Positions 1-8,825 are shown, numbered from the stretch's first letter. The stretch: DNA of 64,000 nucleotides from Marixanthomonas ophiurae (GCF_003413745.1 NZ_QVID01000001.1:2046001-2110000), one strand, 5' to 3'. Numbers and translations: made by a program. The notes: generated by a model from the letters alone, not told the origin.

Positions 1-225
1 TTATTCATCTTTTTCAATGGAGTGATCCTCATAGAAATCGTCAAATGTTTTATCGGTGGTATAGGTATCTGTCAATATTTTATAAATCGTATAAATTAAA
101 AATACTTGTCCCAATGCGGTAAGATAGAATACCCAATTAAATGAAAAATTCATCAACGAAAAGATCAACACTGTCAATAATACAAACGTCGTAATGACTA
201 ACCAAGAGATGGCAGAAAGTTTCAT
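1..225 (-). CDS. small two-helix membrane protein of unknown function
   Basis: This 74-residue protein has two predicted membrane helices, at about residues 7-27 and 30-50. They are followed by an acidic, soluble C-terminal tail ending in EDHSIEKDE. It is read from an ATG at 225 and stops at the window edge (TAA, positions 3-1), so it is complete. It is divergent from the universal stress protein operon. The Fnr-like box at 297-308 lies between them, but no good -7 element sits at the matching distance on this strand. I do not recognise a family, and no function can be assigned. Confidence 0.6.
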   Translation of the reverse strand: MKLSAISWLVITTFVLLTVLIFSLMNFSFNWVFYLTALGQVFLIYTIYKILTDTYTTDKTFDDFYEDHSIEKDE

Positions 226-296
226 CTTTTCTTTTAAAGATAAACATTGTTCATTAAATATATTATTAAGAATACACTAAATTTCAAATAGTTAAC

Positions 297-339
297 TGAT
301 AAATGTCATAGTATTTCAGGTTAAGTCAAGCTATCTTTG
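297..339 (+). promoter_or_regulatory. Crp/Fnr-type box plus -7 element for the usp operon
   Basis: The palindrome TGATAAATGTCA (297-308) begins 35 bp upstream of TATCTTTG (332-339), a perfect match to the Bacteroidota -7 consensus TAnnTTTG. With a start site about 5 bp after the octamer, the box is centred near -41.5, where class II Crp/Fnr activators bind. The same spacing recurs at the other sites listed here. Confidence 0.8.
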
Positions 340-363
340 GTTCTGTTAAAAACAGTGCCAACT

Positions 364-1209
364 ATGCGAAAAATAATCATCCCAACCGATTTTTCAGAAA
401 ATGCTCGTAATGCAGTACGATATGCCGTAGAACTTTTTAAGTATGATCGTTGTGAAATTACACTTCTCCATGCTTTTGCAGATGAGGTGTATGAAAACAA
501 CCTAGAGATGTCACGTTCTCTTTTTGAAGAATACAAGAAAAAAACAAAGCAAAGTGCTGAAAAGGAGCTAGAAAACCTTTTAATATTCGTAAAAGAAGCT
601 TCTCCTAACCCGAGGCACAAATACTCAGCTAATGCGGTGTTTTCAAATTTAATAGACGCCGTGAACGAACTAGTAGAAACCGACAACAGCGATATCGTTG
701 TGATGGGAACTCGGGGACATACCGATGACCGCGACCTTACTTTTGGGAGCAATACATTACAGGTGGTAAAATATGTAAGTTGTCCTGTACTGGCAGTGCC
801 TTCAAAATATACAGATTGGCACCCTAAAGAAGTACTGTTTCCTACACCTTACCTTATGCCGTTTAGGCGCAGGGAAATAAAACTGTTAAGTACTATATGT
901 GAAAAATTTAAAGCTACTATTCACCTTCTATACGTTTCAGAGTATGAAAAACTGTCGTTTCGCCAACAAGATAACAAAGCGTTTTTAAATTCTTGTATAA
1001 AAGATAATTACCGGCAGTTCCACATTAAAACAGGAAAGGACATAGTAAAAACAGTCAATTCTTTTATAAATGAAGAGGATATAGATATGCTTGTAATGAT
1101 AAATCATCGCCATTCATTTTTAGAAGGTATACTGTACAGCAACACCATCGATAAAATAGGGTTGAAAGTACAAGTACCCTTTTTAATACTTCAAAATTTA
1201 TCACGATAA
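364..1209 (+). CDS. universal stress protein, tandem UspA domains
   Basis: This 281-residue cytoplasmic protein has two UspA-type domains (about 1-145 and 150-281). The first begins MRKIIIPTDFSENA and carries the ATP-binding loop GTRG-x9-GSN (the G-x2-G-x9-G-S/T signature). The second lacks the loop and ends in a degenerate IDMLVMINHRHS strand. I chose the ATG at 364 over the in-frame TTG at 337, because the TTG lies inside the -7 element. It is the first gene of a tight run of five same-strand genes (gaps 13, 54, 9 and 5 bp). The Fnr-like promoter suggests induction under low oxygen. The exact physiological role is unknown. Confidence 0.9.
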   Translation: MRKIIIPTDFSENARNAVRYAVELFKYDRCEITLLHAFADEVYENNLEMSRSLFEEYKKKTKQSAEKELENLLIFVKEASPNPRHKYSANAVFSNLIDAVNELVETDNSDIVVMGTRGHTDDRDLTFGSNTLQVVKYVSCPVLAVPSKYTDWHPKEVLFPTPYLMPFRRREIKLLSTICEKFKATIHLLYVSEYEKLSFRQQDNKAFLNSCIKDNYRQFHIKTGKDIVKTVNSFINEEDIDMLVMINHRHSFLEGILYSNTIDKIGLKVQVPFLILQNLSR

Positions 1210-1222
1210 AATTTAATTAAAA

Positions 1223-2071
1223 ATGAAAAAAATCCTAATACCCACCGATTTTTCAAACAATGCATATGCTGCGTTGTTTTATACTGTAAAACTTTTTAGT
1301 GACGAAGAAGTACAATTTTATCTATTGCATTCATTTGCCGATAGTGTCTCTGCGCTTACAAGCCGTGTGGATATTGGTAAATCTGAAAAATTGATGGACA
1401 AACTGTACGATGAAGCCGATAAAGACGGCAAACAGCTCATTCATCATATTAACCGAGACAGTGATAACAAGTCACACAATTTTGAGTTTATTTCCACCTC
1501 CATGTCCTTGGTGCGGGGAACCAATAAACTGATTATAAAGTACGGTATCGATTTGGTTGTAATGGGAACCAAAGGGCGTACTGCTGCCGAAGATATTTTA
1601 TTGGGCAGCAATACCATTCAGGTTATCAAAAACATTAAAAATGCACCTTTATTGGTAGTACCGCAGGAAATGGATTTCACAATACCTTCAGAAATTGCTT
1701 TTGCTACAGATTATAACGAAGCATTTCCAACCGTAGGGATAACTCCTATGCTAGCTTTAGCTAAAAGCTACCAATCAACTATTCATTTAGTGCACGTAGG
1801 TGAAAAAGCTACTATGGATACCCAACAGCAACAACACTTAAAACTTATTAAAAAAGCCCTTACAGACTGTAAAACAAAAATACATTGGATTTCTAAAGAA
1901 GGCAGTATAGCAAACAGTATTGATAGTTTTGTTGTTGATAAAAGCATAGATCTGCTGGTGATGGTATATCACAGATACAATGCAATTGCTCGCATATTTA
2001 GGGAAGCAGTTGTAAAGAAAATAGGGAAGACCACCTCGGTACCCTATATGGTAATACCTATAAGAGACTGA
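1223..2071 (+). CDS. universal stress protein, tandem UspA domains
   Basis: This 282-residue paralogue of the preceding gene begins MKKILIPTDFSNNA. The nucleotide loop GTKG-x9-GSN lies in the first Usp domain, and the second domain (about 150-282) is degenerate. It starts 13 bp after the upstream gene and is almost certainly cotranscribed with it. Tandem-domain Usp proteins of this type are usually ATP-binding stress factors that adjust metabolism under starvation or anoxia. Nothing here identifies a specific partner. Confidence 0.9.
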   Translation: MKKILIPTDFSNNAYAALFYTVKLFSDEEVQFYLLHSFADSVSALTSRVDIGKSEKLMDKLYDEADKDGKQLIHHINRDSDNKSHNFEFISTSMSLVRGTNKLIIKYGIDLVVMGTKGRTAAEDILLGSNTIQVIKNIKNAPLLVVPQEMDFTIPSEIAFATDYNEAFPTVGITPMLALAKSYQSTIHLVHVGEKATMDTQQQQHLKLIKKALTDCKTKIHWISKEGSIANSIDSFVVDKSIDLLVMVYHRYNAIARIFREAVVKKIGKTTSVPYMVIPIRD

Positions 2072-2125
2072 TATAAATCGTGTTTAAAAACCAATATTCA
2101 TTTTATAACTAAACCTTGTAAAATT

Positions 2126-2977
2126 ATGAAAAAGAAAATTTTAATACCTACCGATTTCTCAAAAAATGCATGGAATGCAACTACTTACGCCATGAACCTT
2201 TTTAAAGGAGAACAGTGTGAATTTCATATTCTCAATACATTTTATTTGGGCGGATATTCAACCGAAAACCTCTTAATTCCTGAACCTGGCGATGCAACTT
2301 ATGAGTCAATTAAAGAAGCTTCAGAAAAAAAGATGAGTAAACTAAAAATTCAACTTAGTTATCGGGATGACTCACCAGAGCATCGATTTTATTTTTACAA
2401 CGAATTTGGCCCCTTGACCGAGGTTATCAAGACGATTATTGAAAAAAAGGATATTGAATTTATTGTGATGGGTACTCGTGGCGAAACAGATTCAAAAGAT
2501 GTTATTTTTGGCAGCAATACTATTAATGCAATGGAAAACATACGACTTTGTCCGATTCTGGCCATTCCGGGTACTTTTTTCTTTAAAGAACCTAACGAGA
2601 TTGTATTCCCTACAAGTTTTAAAACCCATTTTAAACAAAGGGAATTAAAACACTTGGTAGAAATTGCCAAGTTGACAAATGCCCCTGTACGCATACTTCA
2701 CATAAAAAAAGAAGATAAACTGAGTGAAGAACAAAAGGAAAATAAAGCTTTGTTGGAAGATATCTTGGTAACAATAGAATTCAGCCATCATACATTGGAT
2801 AATATTGATGTAAAAAAAGGACTCCATAGTTTTGTTCAAAGTAGGGAAAGCGAGATGATAGCCTTTATCAATAAAAAGCATACTTTTTTTGGTAGTATTT
2901 TTTCAAATCCTATGGTAAAGGATTTAGGTGTACATGCTAAGGTACCGGTATTGGCTATGCACGACATACGCTCATAG
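2126..2977 (+). CDS. universal stress protein, tandem UspA domains
   Basis: This 283-residue protein is the third tandem-UspA paralogue in the operon. It starts MKKKILIPTDFSKNA and has the ATP loop GTRG-x9-GSN in the first half. The C-terminal domain is divergent and lacks the loop. The 54-bp gap before it is the largest in the operon. A near-palindrome there, TGATATAAATCG (2069-2080), has no -7 element at the right distance, so I assign no separate promoter. The next gene follows after 9 bp. Confidence 0.9.
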   Translation: MKKKILIPTDFSKNAWNATTYAMNLFKGEQCEFHILNTFYLGGYSTENLLIPEPGDATYESIKEASEKKMSKLKIQLSYRDDSPEHRFYFYNEFGPLTEVIKTIIEKKDIEFIVMGTRGETDSKDVIFGSNTINAMENIRLCPILAIPGTFFFKEPNEIVFPTSFKTHFKQRELKHLVEIAKLTNAPVRILHIKKEDKLSEEQKENKALLEDILVTIEFSHHTLDNIDVKKGLHSFVQSRESEMIAFINKKHTFFGSIFSNPMVKDLGVHAKVPVLAMHDIRS

Positions 2978-2986
2978 CTTTAAAAT

Positions 2987-3829
2987 ATGAAACCTGAAAC
3001 AAATAGCATAGAATTGATAAAATCATCAGGAAAGCGTGTTCGGTTTTCCATTGAAAAACTAAAAGCTTCCCTTAGACATAGCGGCGCAGATACAGCAACT
3101 ATTAATAAAATAACCAATACCGTGCGGGACGAGCTGTATCAGGGTATTTCTACCAAAGAAATTTACAACAGGGCTTTTGCGATGCTTAAAAAGGAAAAGC
3201 TGGAATACGCTTCAAAGTATAAATTGAAAAAAGCCATTTACGAACTGGGACCTACTGGTTTTCCCTTTGAAAAATTCATTGGTGCCCTCTATCAATATTC
3301 AGGTTATCAAGTAACAGTGGGTAAGATGTTGGAAGGAAAATGTGTGAGTCATGAGGTTGATGTAATCGCCCATAAAAAGAATCATCGCATACTGGCAGAA
3401 TGTAAATTTCACAGTGAAGAGGGCCGAAATTGCGATGTAAAAATACCATTATACATTCATTCTCGGTTTCAGGACATTATAAAGTCTAGCAAAGAAAACA
3501 AAGCTATAACTAAAGAAGGATGGGTGGTTACAAATACACGTTTTACAAAAGATGCAGAACAATATGCACTATGTGCAGGCTTGAAACTATTAAGCTGGAA
3601 TTACCCAACTGGAAATGGGCTAAAAGACCGTATCGATCGATTAGGGCTCTATCCAATAACGGTTTTAACTTTATTGTCTAAACGTGAAAAGCAATTTTTG
3701 TTAAGCCGTGATGTGGTTTTGTGCCGACAATTACTGAGAGATAAATTTTATTTGGATCATTTGGGTATCTCTGAAAAAAGAAAACAGCGTATTTTTTCTG
3801 AAATATCCATTCTTTGTAACAATAGTTAA
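2987..3829 (+). CDS. ATP-cone domain fused to Mrr-like restriction-endonuclease fold
   Basis: This 280-residue protein has two recognisable modules. Residues about 6-92 resemble an ATP-cone, the nucleotide-sensing domain of ribonucleotide reductases and NrdR (IKSSGKRVRFSIEKLKASLR, then the GISTKEIYNRAF helix). Residues about 93-210 look like a PD-(D/E)xK nuclease of the Mrr/REase type: HEVDVIAH (E123, D125) followed by ILAECKFH (E138, K140) supplies the D...E-x-K pattern. A C-terminal helical segment follows. I infer a nuclease gated by nucleotide level. It sits between three Usp genes and a beta-CASP nuclease gene, with gaps of 9 and 5 bp. Its substrate is unknown. Confidence 0.75.
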   Translation: MKPETNSIELIKSSGKRVRFSIEKLKASLRHSGADTATINKITNTVRDELYQGISTKEIYNRAFAMLKKEKLEYASKYKLKKAIYELGPTGFPFEKFIGALYQYSGYQVTVGKMLEGKCVSHEVDVIAHKKNHRILAECKFHSEEGRNCDVKIPLYIHSRFQDIIKSSKENKAITKEGWVVTNTRFTKDAEQYALCAGLKLLSWNYPTGNGLKDRIDRLGLYPITVLTLLSKREKQFLLSRDVVLCRQLLRDKFYLDHLGISEKRKQRIFSEISILCNNS

Positions 3830-3834
3830 TCATT

Positions 3835-5205
3835 ATGAAAACTATAACTGTTCAATTTTTGGGAGCTGCTGGCACGGTTACAGGGTCTAAGTTTTACCTG
3901 GAAACACCTGATGGCAATTTTTTAATTGATTGTGGCATGTTTCAAGGGTTGAAAGAACTACGGGAAGAAAACTGGAAGCCTTTTCCTGTAGATGCTTCAA
4001 AAATAAACTTTGTATTTTTAACTCACGGCCATTTGGATCATACTGGTTATCTGCCACGCTTATTTAAGGAAGGTTTCCGAGGAAAAATAATCGGGACACC
4101 GCCCACCTTGGCGATTACCGAAATTATCCTGCTGGATAGCGCCAAAATACATGAAGAAGAAGCCGAACGCGCCAACAAAGAGGGGTACTCTAAACACCAA
4201 CCCGCCAAACCGTTTTATACTATTAAAGAAGCCGAAGCTACCTTGCGGTTGTTCAAAAATGCGGAAAAGGATATTTGGATTACCTTGACCGAACATATAC
4301 AGTACCGGTTTCGGTACAATGGTCATATTATTGGTGCTACTTTTATCGAACTGGATGTGTATGGAAAGCGGTTTGTTTTTTCAGGCGATATTGGGCGCAC
4401 CGAAGATGCGTTGCTGTTCCCACCCGAAAAACCAGAATGGGTTGATTACCTTTTTTTAGAAAGCACCTATGGCAATCGGTTGCACCCCGAGGAAGATGTA
4501 GAAAGCCTTTTGGTACAACTAATACAAAAAACCATTGAGGAGCGCGGTACACTCATTATCCCATCTTTTGCTGTAGAACGGTTGCAAACCTTAATGTACC
4601 TGCTATGGAGTCTGTATCAAAAAAATAAGATTCCTAACATTCCTATTTTTATTGATAGCCCTATGGGGAGTAATGTCTTATCGGTATTTGAACGTTTTCC
4701 AGAGTGGCACAAATTGACCCCTGAGCAATTTCATGCTATGAGCAACCGGATGAATGTTGTTGCTTCGTATAAAGAAACCTGGGAAACCATTGACGATCCG
4801 AGGCCAAAAGTGGTCATTGCCGGCAGCGGAATGGTTACAGGTGGACGAGTGCTCACCTATTTAAAACAGTTGATTGATCAATCAACAACCAATATCTTGT
4901 TGGTAGGGTACCAAGCCGAAGGAACCCGTGGACGCCAATTGCTAGAAGGAGCACACGAGTTAAAATTCTTCGGAAAATATTATCCCGTAAAAGCTTCTGT
5001 TCATCATGTGGAAAGCCTTTCGGCCCACGCCGACCAAAATGGATTACTGGATTGGGTAAGCGATATTAAAAACAATCCTGAAGAAGTCTTTCTTATTCAC
5101 GGAGAACCTACTGCACAAGATTCACTTCGGATAAAACTGAAAGATACCTTCAATTGGAGGGCATCCCTCCCGAAACTTTATGATATTCATAATATTTGGG
5201 TTTAA
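3835..5205 (+). CDS. beta-CASP metallo-beta-lactamase-fold ribonuclease-like protein
   Basis: This 456-residue protein of the MBL-fold/beta-CASP family has all metal motifs in order: THGHLDHTG (H64, H66, D68, H69), the GHIIGAT histidine, FSGDIGR, and the late motif SLSAHADQNGLL. The beta-CASP insert shows FLESTYGNR and IAGSGMVTGGRV. Members process RNA (CPSF-73/RNase J relatives, many annotated as exonucleases). Bacterial single-domain forms like this are poorly characterised and often lie next to Usp genes. It starts 5 bp after the ATP-cone nuclease and closes the operon; no clear terminator follows. Confidence 0.88.
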   Translation: MKTITVQFLGAAGTVTGSKFYLETPDGNFLIDCGMFQGLKELREENWKPFPVDASKINFVFLTHGHLDHTGYLPRLFKEGFRGKIIGTPPTLAITEIILLDSAKIHEEEAERANKEGYSKHQPAKPFYTIKEAEATLRLFKNAEKDIWITLTEHIQYRFRYNGHIIGATFIELDVYGKRFVFSGDIGRTEDALLFPPEKPEWVDYLFLESTYGNRLHPEEDVESLLVQLIQKTIEERGTLIIPSFAVERLQTLMYLLWSLYQKNKIPNIPIFIDSPMGSNVLSVFERFPEWHKLTPEQFHAMSNRMNVVASYKETWETIDDPRPKVVIAGSGMVTGGRVLTYLKQLIDQSTTNILLVGYQAEGTRGRQLLEGAHELKFFGKYYPVKASVHHVESLSAHADQNGLLDWVSDIKNNPEEVFLIHGEPTAQDSLRIKLKDTFNWRASLPKLYDIHNIWV

Positions 5206-5369
5206 TCTACACGTTTCAACTACCCGCTATACCTATTTAAGTTATACAGCCAAATATAATGTGATAGAGCTTTATTTCATATGTTGGTAAGTGCTCTCTT
5301 CCGTGGGCTAATTTAAGTTGTTTTTTATTTGTATTTGTTTTGATATACCCTTCTGAATCCTGATATAGC

Positions 5370-5412
5370 TGACAATTGTCATAATTCAAGAACCTATCGA
5401 ACGGTATCTTTG
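5370..5412 (+). promoter_or_regulatory. perfect Crp/Fnr-type palindrome plus -7 element before yceI
   Basis: TGACAATTGTCA (5370-5381) is a perfect 12-bp palindrome. It starts 35 bp before TATCTTTG (5405-5412), a perfect TAnnTTTG element. The inferred start site is near 5417 and the box centre near -41.5. The rest of the 5206-5434 gap holds no gene I can support. Confidence 0.82.
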
Positions 5413-5434
5413 TATTGAACAAAAAAAAATAATT

Positions 5435-6025
5435 ATGGACACTTTAAAAAATATAAAAAAGATACTAAGATACTTACTTATTTTGGTTGTTATCACACCC
5501 GTTTCTGTAGCCCAAACATATCAATTAAACAATGCTTCTTCTACCTTAAAAGTGGATGGAACTTCTAATATTCACGATTGGGAAATCATTGCAGAAAACC
5601 AACAGGGAAAACTGCTTGCCGAATTCGAAAATGAGCAACTGGTAAAAATAAAACAACTTGATTTTACAGTAAAAGCAGAAAGCCTAAAGAGCGGAAAGTC
5701 TAGAATGGATAAAAACACCTATAAGGCACTGAATACGGACAAATACAAACAAATATCTTATACGTTGACCAACGTAAATAATATTAACTGCACAACTTTA
5801 GGAAATTGTAAAGCAACCACGATGGGAGAACTTACTATTGTAGGTACTACTAAACCCATAATTATCATTTTTGATGTAAGGGTAGTAGATGACAAGATTA
5901 TCCTATCTGGTAATAAGTCAATTAGAATGACCGAATATAATGTAGACCCACCCACCGCTTTACTTGGTACGATAACCACTGGTGATGAATTGAACATTAT
6001 TTTTCAGTCAGTTTTCTTAAAATAA
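5435..6025 (+). CDS. YceI family periplasmic protein
   Basis: This 196-residue exported protein has a signal peptide (about 1-26, ending VSVAQ-T) and one YceI lipocalin-like domain. The typical YceI elements are visible: VDGTSNIHDW, the VKAESLKSGKSRMDKNTYKAL block, and a C-terminal GDELNIIFQSVF strand. YceI proteins bind isoprenoid or amphiphilic ligands in the periplasm. The gene has its own Fnr-like promoter and is followed after 47 bp by a porin gene, so the pair probably acts in the envelope under low oxygen. Confidence 0.88.
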   Translation: MDTLKNIKKILRYLLILVVITPVSVAQTYQLNNASSTLKVDGTSNIHDWEIIAENQQGKLLAEFENEQLVKIKQLDFTVKAESLKSGKSRMDKNTYKALNTDKYKQISYTLTNVNNINCTTLGNCKATTMGELTIVGTTKPIIIIFDVRVVDDKIILSGNKSIRMTEYNVDPPTALLGTITTGDELNIIFQSVFLK

Positions 6026-6072
6026 TATAACACAACCCTTAACAATCTAATTCAAATTTAAAAATAGATAAC

Positions 6073-7368
6073 ATGAAAAACTCACTTAAATACTTCGGGA
6101 TAGCTCTTTTAGTACTGTTTGGTTTCCAAGCTCTGGCTCAGGAAAAGCAAGCAAGGGACCTAGACAATTTTAGATATCCCGACCAAAGAGGGATTAACCA
6201 GTTTGAGGCCCCTAAAGACACAGCTACTACTTTTAATGGCGTACATGTAAGAATTGGTGGAGCATCTACAATCCAGTTTCAAGCATTAGATCACGAAAAT
6301 ACGGGTAACCCGGTGGATGAAAATGGTGACCCAATCTCACTTATTGAAATAGGGAACAACTTCAACTTGCCCACTGCCAATTTAGACCTAGACGTACAAT
6401 TGTACGAGGGAGTAAGGATGCATTTAAGAACTTATTTATCTTCACGCCACCATCCCGAACCATATGTGAAGGGAGGCTACATTCAAATAGACAAGCTTGA
6501 CTTTGTAAGCGAAGGTTTTTTAGAACCGCTAATGAATAATTTAAGGATTCGCATTGGTCATATGGAAAACAATTATGGTGATGCACATTTTAGAAGAAGT
6601 GACAATGCCCAGGCTATTTATAACCCTTTTGTAGGCAACCTTATAATGGATGCTTTTACTACCGAAGTGGGGGCCGAGGTCTATTACTTTGATGATGGTC
6701 TTATAGCAATGTTAGGGGCTACCAATGGTAAATTAAACCAAGCGGTAAATAACCCGGATGCTACAGACCCATCTTATATAGCCAAATTAGGATATGATAC
6801 TCATATGAATGATAACTTACGTCTTAGGCTAACTGGCTCTGTGTACCATACCAATAAATCTGCTAATGCTTATTTGTACAGTGCAGACCGGTCAGGTTCG
6901 CGATATTACTTTGTAATGGAACCAGAAGGGGCTTCTTCTTCAGGTAATTTTAGGTCTGGCAGGTTTAATCCTAACCTTAGGAATGAGCTTACCGCGTTTA
7001 TGGTAAATCCTTTTGTAAAGTACGGTGGATTCGAATTTTTCGGAACATACGAAAGAGTAACAGGAAAAGCTGCTACCGAGCTGGATGAAAGAAGCTTTAA
7101 CCAATATTCCGGAGAGTTAATTTATCGTTTCGGAAACAAAGAAAATATATATGTAGGCGGTCGCTATAACCTCGTAGAAGGTGAACTGCTCGGTGGTACT
7201 GAGGTTGACATTACAAGGTTCAACCTGTCCGCTGGATGGTTTATGACCAAAAACATCCTTGCCAAAGTTGAATACGTAAATCAAGAATATGGCGGTTTTG
7301 AAGAGAGCGATATTAGAAATGGTGGTAAATTCAACGGTGCTGTTGTCGAAGCCATTATAAGTTTTTAA
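6073..7368 (+). CDS. outer-membrane porin-like beta-barrel protein
   Basis: This 431-residue protein has an N-terminal signal peptide (cleavage near ALAQ-E, residue 22). Many alternating hydrophobic strands follow, and it ends in a phenylalanine (AVVEAIISF), the usual last residue of outer-membrane barrels. It resembles porins of the phosphate-selective or DcaP-like kind, but the family is not certain and the solute is unknown. It lies in the same transcription unit as the upstream yceI gene and is closed by a hairpin terminator at 7387-7421. Confidence 0.75.
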   Translation: MKNSLKYFGIALLVLFGFQALAQEKQARDLDNFRYPDQRGINQFEAPKDTATTFNGVHVRIGGASTIQFQALDHENTGNPVDENGDPISLIEIGNNFNLPTANLDLDVQLYEGVRMHLRTYLSSRHHPEPYVKGGYIQIDKLDFVSEGFLEPLMNNLRIRIGHMENNYGDAHFRRSDNAQAIYNPFVGNLIMDAFTTEVGAEVYYFDDGLIAMLGATNGKLNQAVNNPDATDPSYIAKLGYDTHMNDNLRLRLTGSVYHTNKSANAYLYSADRSGSRYYFVMEPEGASSSGNFRSGRFNPNLRNELTAFMVNPFVKYGGFEFFGTYERVTGKAATELDERSFNQYSGELIYRFGNKENIYVGGRYNLVEGELLGGTEVDITRFNLSAGWFMTKNILAKVEYVNQEYGGFEESDIRNGGKFNGAVVEAIISF

Positions 7369-7386
7369 AAAACAGATTAAACAACC

Positions 7387-7421
7387 AAAGGTGGGAGAAG
7401 CTCAATTCTTTCACCTTTTTT
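7387..7421 (+). terminator. rho-independent terminator after the porin gene
   Basis: The stem AAAGGTG (7387-7393) pairs with CACCTTT (7412-7418) and runs into a short T tract. An inner AGAA/TTCT pairing extends the hairpin. Confidence 0.75.
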
Positions 7422-7433
7422 AAATTATAATAA

Positions 7434-8015
7434 GTGAAAACTATATTGAAATATGCTTTGCTTTTTACCTTGACCTTAACCACAATAGTTTCGGCACAGA
7501 ATAGTATGGAAAAGGAAACCATCTATATTCTCAAAAATAGCAAACTTACCATTACTGGTGATACTAATATAAATAAGTTTAGATGTGAATTTGATACAAC
7601 TTATTTGGTACAGAACAAGGAAATAAACTATATCAATAATGGGGACGAGATCAATTTTAAAAATGCTGTTCTCACTTTACAAAATGAATGTTTTGACTGT
7701 GGTAGTAAAGCTATAAATAGAGACTTTCATTCACTACTAAAAAGCGAAAAATATCCCGAAATTACATTAGAACTTAACTATATAAGTTTAAATGACAAAG
7801 AGCGTGGTATTGCCCATGTAATAATAACTATCTCAGAAAAGGAAAAAGAGTATACCTTTCCCATAGATATTAGTAGCTCGTCCACAAATTGCTTTAGCGG
7901 AAAGCTAAAAATGAACATTAAGGACTTTGGCCTTGAGCCTCCAAAAAAATTGTTCGGTTTAATAATTATAAAAGAAGAAGTTGAAATAAACTTTAACCTT
8001 GCCATAGAAATATAG
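7434..8015 (+). CDS. YceI-like exported protein
   Basis: This 193-residue protein probably starts at the GTG at 7434, followed by a clear signal peptide (KTILKYALLFTLTLTTIVSA). The mature part resembles a divergent YceI domain: TITGDTNINKFRCEF corresponds to the VDGTSNIHDW region, and the C-terminal EEVEINFNLAIEI strand is kept. It differs in having a cysteine pair (NECFDCGSK). It comes just after the porin terminator, so it may depend on read-through. With the other YceI gene it brackets the porin. Confidence 0.65.
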   Translation: MKTILKYALLFTLTLTTIVSAQNSMEKETIYILKNSKLTITGDTNINKFRCEFDTTYLVQNKEINYINNGDEINFKNAVLTLQNECFDCGSKAINRDFHSLLKSEKYPEITLELNYISLNDKERGIAHVIITISEKEKEYTFPIDISSSSTNCFSGKLKMNIKDFGLEPPKKLFGLIIIKEEVEINFNLAIEI

Positions 8016-8125
8016 TTTTAAAAAGTTCTCTCACAGTAATCTTTATTAAAAGAATTATAGACAGCTTTGGGTTGGCCCCCCTTTTCAAAACTATATTCCT
8101 ATTAATAGTTAGATTTTTGAAAAAC

Positions 8126-8168
8126 TGATTGTTACCATTTTTATTTCTATAATTTGAAAATATATTTA
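8126..8168 (+). promoter_or_regulatory. weak Crp/Fnr-type box plus -7-like element
   Basis: TGATTGTTACCA (8126-8137) keeps the left half-site but has CCA in place of TCA. TATATTTA (8161-8168) follows at the same 35-bp distance seen at the better sites. I rank it lower because of the degraded half-site. Confidence 0.45.
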
Positions 8169-8192
8169 AGGTGATATTTAAAATAAAAAATT

Positions 8193-8825
8193 ATGAAATA
8201 TACTTTTATAATATTGATGCTTATTGCCTTTACTAATTGTTCTACAAGCAAGTTGGTGAACGAATGGAAAGATTCAGAAACTGAAACCTTTTCAGCCAAT
8301 AAAGTATTGGTGGTAGGTATGACGGCAGACAAACAACTACGGCGAACTTTTGAAACCGAATTGGCACAAGAGCTTGAAAAAAATGATATGATAGCTGTAC
8401 GCAGTATTGATTTTTTTGAATCTTCATTCAATAATGCAAAACAATCTGAAGTAGATTTGAATATGTTAGAACAAAAATTACTTGGAAAAGGTTTCGATGC
8501 TATTTTATTGTCTAAAATTACAGGACAATACAGTAAGGTTACGGTTGTACAGGCTTATAGAAGCTTTGCAAAGCCCTATCAATCATTTCGCGATTATTAC
8601 TATTCCAATCAACATATTTACCAGCGGGAACAATCGGAAAACTATAAGGTGTACACTAGTGAAACTTCCCTCTTTTGCATTTGTTTGGAAAAAGAACGAG
8701 AGTTGTTGTGGCGTGGACAAATTGATATTCCAGCACCTAATACTGCAACAAGGGGCATTTCAGATTTTATAAAAACACTAATAAAATCATTAAAAGAAGA
8801 GCAAATATTAATCAACTTAGAATAA
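8193..8825 (+). CDS. lipoprotein of unknown function
   Basis: This 210-residue protein has a lipoprotein signal (LIAFTNC, lipidated C16). The mature domain begins with a TSKLVNEWKD segment and an alpha/beta pattern (KVLVVGMTADKQLRRTFETELAQEL, quoted in part as KVLVVGMTADK), similar to DUF4136-like lipoproteins, though I cannot assign a family firmly. It is convergent with the reverse-strand lipoprotein gene that ends at 8839. It probably has its own promoter, with a weak Fnr-like box at 8126. Confidence 0.65.
   Translation: MKYTFIILMLIAFTNCSTSKLVNEWKDSETETFSANKVLVVGMTADKQLRRTFETELAQELEKNDMIAVRSIDFFESSFNNAKQSEVDLNMLEQKLLGKGFDAILLSKITGQYSKVTVVQAYRSFAKPYQSFRDYYYSNQHIYQREQSENYKVYTSETSLFCICLEKERELLWRGQIDIPAPNTATRGISDFIKTLIKSLKEEQILINLE

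Noticed and set aside
266-308. The 297-308 box as activator of the reverse-strand small membrane protein
   Set aside because: The reverse octamer at the required distance reads ATTCTTAA, which does not match the -7 consensus.
2069-2080. TGATATAAATCG before the third usp gene as another Fnr-type site
   Set aside because: One half-site base is wrong and the octamer at the fixed 35-bp distance (TATAACTA) does not resemble TAnnTTTG.
5237-5422. A 61-residue reverse frame before yceI
   Set aside because: It covers the Fnr-type palindrome and -7 element and has no recognisable features.
8482-8772. A 96-residue forward frame within the lipoprotein gene
   Set aside because: It overlaps the lipoprotein gene in another frame, has no signal or domain, and its composition is that of an out-of-frame shadow.
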